Assembly (NCBI GenBank): GCA_009746045.1
Contig: RPFO01000086.1
Location: forward strand, 974,949 to 1,038,948
DNA from: Mesostigma viride
Lineage: Eukaryota > Streptophyta > Mesostigmatophyceae > Mesostigmatales > Mesostigmataceae
Length of the DNA stretch: 64,000 nt
Direction: 5' to 3'
Shown: piece by piece, positions 57,745 to 64,000 of the stretch
Layout of the letters: every line of letters begins with the position of its first letter
How positions within the stretch are numbered: the stretch's first letter is position 1
The notes under the pieces: model-generated
What the model was told of the DNA's origin: nothing
Databases searched by the model: none
Seen by the model: the letters and a program-made list of their open reading frames with translations, nothing else
Translations under genes and position numbers: made by a program

Positions 57745-58140
57745 TGTTACGTCGCGTAACAATTCGTTGTAGTTACGGACGTAAATTAGGTCCTTGGCCT
57801 CGGTTGTTCCTAGGTTACGTGCAGTCCTAGTTTGGACATGATTGTCCCCGTAACAGTACTGTGGTATAGTGGGTGCCTTTGGGCGCCGCGCCGCGTACTA
57901 TATTAGTGGTCCTTATCCTTTTGTAGAATGTAGTGGACAGGCGTGCATCTGTGCACCTGCTTGTGTTTCTGTGTTTCTGCAGGCGAGGGCCAGGTCGGCC
58001 CGAGCCTGTTGGACCGTTGGTGACCATTTATGCACGTTCCACTCCTTGTGTGGTCACTCGGCGTGTGTTAAATGAATTAGCACATATTAGCTTGGGTCAC
58101 GACAGTTTAGTTGTGTTTCCTTCCTCTTTTCCTGGAGTAA
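57745..58140 (+). repeat. Probable 5' LTR of the Ty3-like element
   Basis: Begins TGTTACG, with a palindromic start (TTACGTCGCGTAA), and has a TATA-like CTATATTAG near 57898. It lacks coding potential. The right end is set only approximately, because the other LTR is outside the window and no clear primer-binding site is visible. Confidence 0.45.
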
Positions 58141-58146
58141 ACGGGT

Positions 58147-58461
58147 TTGATTAAATGGCCTATGGCGTATTACAGTAGTACATATGTAAATGCATTGAGA
58201 TCTGGTTCGTCTCGGTCGTCTTTCGCTAGGGGTGTAAATAGAAGCAGCCTCACTAGTTTAGGTAGTATCAGGACAGGTAGAGGTAGAGGTGGCGGCCGAG
58301 GCTTGCGGCGTAACAATGGACTCGGAGAAAGTTTAGATAGAGAGCGAGACGACGATCCTTTGCAACATACGTCATTGAATCAACCCTTCCGCGGCTGGGA
58401 AAAAGAAGACGACACGTACTTGACAGGTAATGGGCGGGTCGCCGTCAAGCTAGGAGGATAG
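58147..58461 (+). CDS. Small 5' ORF of the Ty3-like element
   Basis: Up to 104 residues. The ATG at 58162 (MAYYSSTYVNALRSGSSRSS) is the likeliest start. It is Ser/Arg/Gly-rich with GRGRGGGRGLRRNNG, an RNA-binding-like composition. No family is recognised, and it may be a gag-type leader protein or decayed. Confidence 0.35.
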   Translation: MIKWPMAYYSSTYVNALRSGSSRSSFARGVNRSSLTSLGSIRTGRGRGGGRGLRRNNGLGESLDRERDDDPLQHTSLNQPFRGWEKEDDTYLTGNGRVAVKLGG

Positions 58462-58842
58462 TGCTGCCTGATTCAGGACACGCCCTGCCTAGACGTTAGA
58501 CCTGCTCGAAGCGGAAAATCCTTTCGTATATAGCTCCTGCTCCTCGTCTTGTTTCCTTAGAAAGATGGTTTACTGCCGTAGACAGTTGCTGGTTTTGGTT
58601 CGACGATAGAGAGACGGCTAGCGTCTCGTAGATTACCCTTTTTCTGCATCGTGCCTGCTTCGTATTTAGACGACCCTTCGCCGGACGCAGAATTCTTGAA
58701 ACCGGATACTTACGACCACCTGGCGCTGGAAACATCGTCCCTACGTGCGTCGTCAATCTGGTTCGGTTTCAGACACCCGAGATAAGTCGCCTTCTCCTCG
58801 TTCTCCTCATTTGACTGCTCAAGACCTACCAGGTGCGTTACC

Positions 58843-59235
58843 ATGAGCCAACGGCGATCTTTTACTGCTCCTTCCCATTCTTCTAGCGATAATAGTCTAG
58901 CTAAATATTACGTAGTGATTACGCCTCAATGGTCCTCCATTTTCCTTTCTTGGTCCGACGCTAGGAAGATCGTTCAGAATCGTGAATATAACGTAATTAG
59001 GTATAAGAAATTTATGTCCTTTGAAGAAGCTCAGCAGTTCCTTATAGATCATAGCCAAACAGATTTAGGCCTGCATGTACGCCCTACTCCTCATGGTCGC
59101 CCTCCAGTAGAAGCTCTAGTCTTTGCTACCCCTCCTTCTTCTCCCCCTAAACGGGCTGCATCTGCATCTGCTTCAGATACTCCTCTCACTTTGGAGTTTG
59201 GTTCCCTATCCATTACTGTTGTTAAAAAGGATTGA
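58843..59235 (+). CDS. Viroplasmin/RNase H1 N-terminal-like ORF
   Basis: 130 residues. Residues about 20-68 (KYYVVITPQWSSIFLSWSDA, RKIVQNREYNVIRYKKFMSF, EEAQQFLI) match the viroplasmin or RNase H1 hybrid-binding domain: a Y-Y-V/A start, a W/G-I-F/Y strand, then K-x-F-x-S-F-x-x-A-x-x-F-L. In RNase H1 this domain binds RNA/DNA hybrids. The rest is Pro/Ala/Ser-rich. It lies between the LTR and gag, so it is probably an accessory protein of the element. Confidence 0.65.
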   Translation: MSQRRSFTAPSHSSSDNSLAKYYVVITPQWSSIFLSWSDARKIVQNREYNVIRYKKFMSFEEAQQFLIDHSQTDLGLHVRPTPHGRPPVEALVFATPPSSPPKRAASASASDTPLTLEFGSLSITVVKKD

Positions 59236-59328
59236 TTTTAATTTTGTTCCTGCTGCAGACCTTCAAGGTTTTTCCTTTTTCTTTTGTTGCTTTCTTCTTT
59301 TGATTCCTATTCCTTTACGTAATTAAAG

Positions 59329-60657
59329 ATGGATCCAGTGGGTGGAGATATGTCGCCTATACCTACCAATAATAATAATAATAATAATAATACTAATAAC
59401 ATTAACAATAACAATACTCGTGGTAACCGACGGGACTCCTTGGAAACGGTACACCATCTCACTCCTCAAGGTATTCTGCGTACCTCACCGCCTTCTCCTG
59501 TTGCTGGTGGTCGCCGTCGTCCCTCAATTACCCCACCTACCTATGAACAACGTATTTCCCAAGTCAGATTTAGTGAGGAACCTTCTTTCGTTGTGAACCA
59601 GGCCCCTGCCCCTTCTGCAACCTTGGCTCACCCCTCCAGCAGGTCCTCACACACTAACAATGCTCCTAGGCCTCCTTCCCACCCTGTGCCTTCAATGCCT
59701 GCTATTAACACGGGTCGTACCTCGGCCCCTGTCGGCCCTTCTGGGCGCCCTAGTGCAGTTCCCTTTTTCCCACCTGCTTCCTGGTCCTACCCTGAGACGG
59801 CCTATGAGGCTGCCCAGGTTCCTACCCGTGTGGCTGATTTAGAAGTTAATAATGATTTCAGTACCATGCCCCTAGATGATAGGAATTATGATCATTTTGC
59901 CTATTCCTCTCTTCGTGAGCAATATACTGTCCCCTTCTCCTATGGGCACCATCCGGAAACGGTGGCTCCCTCTAGACCCCTACCCAAGACTTTTCCTATC
60001 CCTTCCTTCTATCCCGCTTATGTAGCAGTGGAAGATAGTGGCCCTATGGGGAAAAACTGATTCTTCTAATCCCCCTAAGCCTCCTGCTCTTCCCCTCTTT
60101 GCCAACCTTCCTAAGCTGGATGTCAAGTCTACCCCTCAACAGTTTTTTAACCTTCATTATGTTGCTCACCCAGAACACAGAGTCCTGGCAGAACCACAAT
60201 AGGTGGCGCCTCTCTGTTGCTGTACTAGTTCCTCATTATCTTACTACCTGCATTACTCCTGAACTTGCTAACCTCATCCAGTGTGAGTCTCTTGCCTCTC
60301 ATGCCTACCCAAACTCTGTAGCAGAATTGTTCAAGCGTTTAGAGAACCATTTAGTCCCTCCCGATGCAGATTGGCAGGATAGATTATCCTTTGGCACCTT
60401 GCAGCAGGGTACCAAGTCCTTCAAAGAATATATGAAAGAGTTTGATGCTCAGATGGTACGAATTAGGGATTTGTCGGGTGCAGAAGTACGTGCTCGCTTC
60501 CTTCAGGGCCTCAGTAGACCCTTATTGCGTGAAGTCAAGCGCCAGTTCTCTGCCTACCGTTTTACTGACCTGCCCCTCAAGCATGTGCGTCAGCATCTTT
60601 TACGAGTAGCAGATTTCTTCTCCACACCTTCTCTTCCTACCCGTTCCCGTATTAATA
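59329..60657 (+). pseudogene. Ty3-like gag, N-terminal part (frameshifted)
   Basis: From MDPVGGDMSPIPTNNNN, with an Asn repeat, a Pro/Ser-rich disordered region and a gag start. Frame is lost near 60057-60190. The Retrotrans_gag core is then readable (NSVAELFKRLENHLVPPDAD, GTLQQGTKSFKEYMKEFDAQ, RARFLQGLSRPLLREVKRQF). It stops at 60663 because of the LINE insertion and resumes at 61872 in the same frame. Confidence 0.7.
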
Positions 60658-60662
60658 ATATA

Positions 60663-61871
60663 ATTAATTAATTAATTAATTAAACTCGTGCTCCCGTTGG
60701 GGAGTCACGGAGCACCGAAGTGCTTTTAATCCCTGTGTGTGCACTACAGGAGAAAGGGCAGAGACCCCCAGTCTCCTTCATGCCAAAGGCATGCCACAGC
60801 TGCAATCGGGCGCGGCTAGCTAAAAGGACAGGCTAACGATCCGGCAAACTGTGGGTGCAATAAGACCCATGTGAGCATATCATAGCAAGGAGCGTGGGCA
60901 AGTAATCTGAACATAGCCAGGGCGTAGCATGGCTGTACTAGGACTAGGCTATGGCTGGTTGTGTACCGTGCGTTGGCGGCACGTGACTAGGTGTGTTGGC
61001 ACAGCTAGGCAACATTCTAGGCATGGCTGCCTTAGCGGCAGTGACGCCAATGGTTACAAGCTAGGGCTATTGCTATTCTAGCCCGCTGGGGGCGTCCACA
61101 TCTTGTGGTTGATCATCAGGTCCCCGCCCCTCCAGTACACCTTGGGCTTCTGGGGGTCCTGCTTATGGCGGAGGTATTCCGGCCACAGGTCGCGTCGCTG
61201 CTGTTGCTGAGCGGGGGTGAGGTCGTCATCCAGCGTCCAGGTGAGGTCGTGCAACCGCTTGCGACGAGAGAGGAACCGCTGCTTATCCTCAGGGGAGGAG
61301 AAGGTGAGTAGGACTGGTGGGGGAGCCGCCTTGTCCCGTGAGTGGGGAAGGCGGTGGCACCCACGCAGTTCTACCTCACCTACCAGGCCCATGAGGGTAA
61401 GAAGCTGGTTCTTGAGCTCGTCAGCAAGAGAGGTTGACGTCTCACCTGGCTTCTGGGGGAAGCGACGTAGCACCACTCGGCACTCGCGGCGAGCGCGATC
61501 GGTGACCTCCCGTTGCTGGGCCTGGCGGTGGTCCTCCAGCTCCTGGAGCTTTGTGGCGATGGCGTCGGTGGTGGAGGCGGTCGCTGACCGCAGCAGGTCC
61601 GCGTAGGAGAGCGGCGGGAGGTCGCCAGCATCCTGCCGGGGTGGCTGGGATGCAATGGTGGCCGTCTGCTCCGCTATCTTGGGGACCTGTGTGGCCAGGG
61701 CCTCGGTGTGGGCGGTGATGGCCTCAAGCTTCTTCAGGAGCACGCCACACTTGCCCTCCACCTGGTTAAGGCGAGAGACAAGTGCCGCATGCGTTTCCGA
61801 AGCTTGTGCCGCGGTGTGCAGCGTCGTGAACTGGGGCTGGAGCTTGTGGACGACCTTGGTTTCCACGTTGG
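60663..61871 (-). mobile_element. Intact ORF1-only LINE insertion (1209 bp)
   Basis: Inserted in gag with a perfect 9-base target duplication (AATAATATA at 60654-60662 and 61872-61880). In minus orientation: ORF1 starts 5 bases in, is complete, and is followed by about 400 bases of 3' UTR, a terminal hairpin and an (AATT)n tail. There is no endonuclease or reverse transcriptase. The clean ends show this is a real mobile unit rather than a deletion relic. Confidence 0.9.
61078..61866 (-). CDS. LINE ORF1p, intact
   Basis: 262 residues. A helical coiled N-terminus (LVSRLNQVEGKCGVLLKKLE, AITAHTEALATQVPKIAEQT) is followed by a linker (LPPLSYADLLRSATASTTDA). The RNA-binding part is [53 protein letters not shown] and [20 protein letters not shown]. 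This resembles the coiled coil-RRM-CTD plan of L1-type ORF1 proteins, which trimerise and coat RNA. It is shorter at the N-terminus than the ORF1 at 4403-5751, beginning right at the insertion boundary, so the element may be slightly 5'-truncated. It is the only intact ORF1 in the window. Confidence 0.8.
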   Translation of the reverse strand: METKVVHKLQPQFTTLHTAAQASETHAALVSRLNQVEGKCGVLLKKLEAITAHTEALATQVPKIAEQTATIASQPPRQDAGDLPPLSYADLLRSATASTTDAIATKLQELEDHRQAQQREVTDRARRECRVVLRRFPQKPGETSTSLADELKNQLLTLMGLVGEVELRGCHRLPHSRDKAAPPPVLLTFSSPEDKQRFLSRRKRLHDLTWTLDDDLTPAQQQQRRDLWPEYLRHKQDPQKPKVYWRGGDLMINHKMWTPPAG

Positions 61872-62300
61872 AATAATATAAGCCTTACCCCTGAGGAGGA
61901 GAACTCCTATGTAGAAGAATTAGATATCTGTGTGACTGACCTTTCAGCTCTGGATGTCTCTCATATTACCTGCTATCATTGTAAGGAAGTAGGTCACCTT
62001 AAACGTGAGTGCCCCAAGTTCCTTTCGGGTGCTCCCCCTCATCCCGACGCTCGCCCTCCTCGTACCCCTCAGCGTGCTCCTATTCGTCCCACTTCAGGAC
62101 GCATTCCTTCAGCTACCCCTAGTAGGCTGAATGCTGTGCAGACAGGATCCCCAGGGTTCCCCTATGATAATCAGGCTCCCGCACCCTCTTCAATCCCTCG
62201 TGACCCTCCAGCAGTGGCTTTTCCGCCAGGGTCTTCTTCGGGGTTCGTTCCTATGGATTTGGGGGGGAGGGGGAACAGTAGGCCTGTCAGCCGGGGGTAA
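61872..62300 (+). pseudogene. Ty3-like gag, C-terminal part with CCHC knuckle
   Basis: Continues the gag frame after the LINE insertion (SLTPEEENSYVEELDICVTD), followed by the zinc knuckle CYHCKEVGHLKREC, which binds the element's RNA. A Pro-rich stretch and a PMDLGGRGN end follow, with a stop at 62298-62300. Pol starts in another frame overlapping this end. Confidence 0.75.
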
Positions 62301-64000
62301 CCTGGACAGGTCCTTAGATAGTACCCCAGATATTAATTTTTGCTTGCCTGTTTTTATAACCTCTGTAGGAGCTGAATCATCCCTACCACTACGTGTGCGT
62401 CCTCTTATGTTCTTGAATGGTGGCTTAACCGTCCCTCATACTGTTGTAGACCCCTTCCTGCATGCTGATGAACTCTTGAATGTCTCTGTGTTAGTGGATA
62501 GCGGTGCGGCTAGCTCCTTTGTGAGCGAGGCCCTAGTTAGGCGTTTAGGACTAGTCCCTACCCCTCACACAAAAACTGTCACTGTCCATTATGCTGACGG
62601 TCGCACCAGTCATTCCCCGGGTACGGTGTCCCTTCCCCTGGTCATACAAGGACGTACGGTCAACCTGACGGCCACTATAGGCCCTATCACTACAGCTGAT
62701 GTATTACTAGGATTAGATTGGCATCAGGATAATAAAATCACTATTAATTATGATACTATGGTCATTTGGTTTCCAGATAGCTCCTACTGGGTACCAGAAC
62801 GTCATTATAGATTAGAAAATTTATCCTTGGTAGATATTACTCCTCCTACACCTGTTGATCCTCCTGTGAGACCTATACCTGAAGTATTAATGTCCAATGA
62901 CGAATTGCGATCTGAACTAAAGGAATATGGATACCTATTATGTATGTTCCTTCAGTTAGAAGTACAAGAGATACCTATCACTAATAATAGTGTGGATATA
63001 GATGTAAATACAGTGGATACAATAGGAGTGGGATTTACTGAAAATGAAATAGTTAGATACATGGCTGTGATAGATTCCTCAAAAGTATTTGAAGAAAAGA
63101 CTCCTTCTTATCCTCCTCCTCGTTCTGTTTTACACCGTGTAGTTATCAAGGACGGTGCAGTTCCTACGCACTCTCCGATGTATAGAATGGGCCCTACAGA
63201 ATTAAAGGAACTAAAACAGATTTTAGTATCACTATTAGAAGCAGGATTGATAGAGCCTAGTAACTCCCCCTACTCCGCTGGTGTCCTGTTAGTTCCTAAA
63301 CCAAATGGCAAGTTTCGCCTAGTTACTGATTATAGGAAGCTAAACGATATTACTGTGAAGTCTAAATACCCTCTACCTCGTATTGATGATATATTTAATA
63401 AGGTTAAAGGTTCTACCTGTTTCACAGTACTAGATTGTGCGGATGGTTTTTGGCAACTACGTATAGCTCCTGAGGATTGCCACAAAACCGCCTTTGCTAC
63501 CCCTTTTGGGCATTACCAGTTTAGAGTAGCGGCTATGGGACTCTGTAACTCTCCTGCCTCTTTCCAAATGTTAATGAATGAAGTGCTTAGACCTGTTATG
63601 GGAAATTCCCACCTTCCTCAAGTGTCCTCTGATTTAAAGGATCCTTCCTTCTCCTCTGTTTCTTTATCTGAGCATGACCGTTCTTGTGCTCAAGCTTACT
63701 TAGATGATATCCTTATTTATTCTCCTGATTTTGAAACGCACCTACGTGATTTAAAGAAAGTATTAGAAATCATGGCTGAAAATTCTTTATGGGCGCGCCG
63801 TGCTAAAGTTCGCTCTGGTAGAAGTGTCCCATTCTTAGGGCACGTTCTGTCAGATGCCGGGGTCGCTACCGACCCGGAAGACTAAGTCAATTCAGGAATG
63901 GCCTACCCCTACCGACGTTAAAGGTGTACGTAGTTTTCTAGGAATTGCTTCTTACTATAGGCGTTTTATCCCGCGTTTCGCAACTATAGCAGCCCTATTA
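62131..64000 (+). pseudogene. Ty3-like pol: protease and reverse transcriptase (partial)
   Basis: Coding similarity starts near residue 60 of the open frame. The aspartic protease has VLVDSGAASSFVSE (D123-S-G). Reverse transcriptase blocks are LIEPSNSPYSAGVLLVPKPN, KFRLVTDYRKLNDITVKSKY, CFTVLDCADGFWQLRIAPED, FRVAAMGLCNSPASFQ and the catalytic AYLDDILIYS (about residues 522-531). The first frame ends at 63885. One extra base near 63875 separates it from the continuing [20 protein letters not shown] and [13 protein letters not shown], which run to the window edge. A gag-pol frame change is normal for such elements. The one at 63875 is a lesion. Confidence 0.85.

Larger units (their letters stand above)
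57745..64000 (+). mobile_element. Ty3-like LTR retrotransposon, running off the right edge
   Basis: Starts with an LTR-like TGTTACGTCGCGTAACA and continues through upstream ORFs, gag, CCHC knuckle, protease and reverse transcriptase in that order. The integrase and the 3' LTR lie beyond the window. Codon use is AT-richer than in the viral block. Frameshifts (near 60060-60190 and 63875) and an inserted LINE show it is inactive. Assignment to Ty3/metavirid type rests on the protease-RT linkage and RT motifs. Confidence 0.8.

Overview
The window looks like nuclear DNA of a eukaryote, most likely a green alga (chlorophyte). That is an inference from high GC content, a short-exon PLAC8 gene with GTGCGT-type donors, abundant retrotransposons and long simple repeats, and a block of giant-virus genes of the kind already known as endogenous elements in green algae. 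Apart from that virus block, only one host gene can be assembled with confidence.

Layout. 1-7.4 kb: two decayed ORF1-carrying LINE copies joined tail to tail in a roughly 4-kb imperfect palindrome, then G/C-tract low-complexity DNA. 7.4-15.3 kb: a (GGAT)n array of about 2 kb split by a complete, very young Ty1/copia element with nearly identical LTRs and an uninterrupted 1447-codon gag-pol. 15.3-18.3 kb: LINE fragments, including reverse transcriptase remains carrying a 979-bp inserted element. 18.9-22.1 kb: a four-exon PLAC8-family host gene whose introns hold large microsatellites. 22.1-27.4 kb: microsatellites, more LINE tails, a SINE-like insertion with a 19-bp target duplication and a hAT transposase remnant.

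27.7-56.0 kb: a compact, GC-rich, bidirectional block of about 35 genes that reads as an endogenous fragment of a nucleocytoplasmic large DNA virus. It encodes a D5-type SF3 helicase, a UL52/AEP-type primase, a poxvirus-A22-like Holliday junction resolvase and a YqaJ/lambda-type exonuclease, together a replication and recombination set. It also has KilA-N and MSV199 DNA-binding proteins (one fused to a PD-(D/E)XK nuclease), a Rieske oxygenase, an F-box/zinc protein, a SLATT-like membrane protein, small membrane proteins and conserved viral proteins of unknown function (DUF5767, DUF5832 and DUF5759 types). Major capsid protein, DNA polymerase B, packaging ATPase and RNA polymerase subunits are not seen, so the block is partial or rearranged. 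Many of its frameshifts fall in G or C homopolymers; whether these are assembly errors or real decay is open.

56.1-64 kb: a broken coiled-coil gene, then a Ty3-like LTR retrotransposon running off the right edge. It has a viroplasmin-like upstream ORF, and its gag is split by a 1209-bp ORF1-only LINE with a clean 9-bp target duplication.
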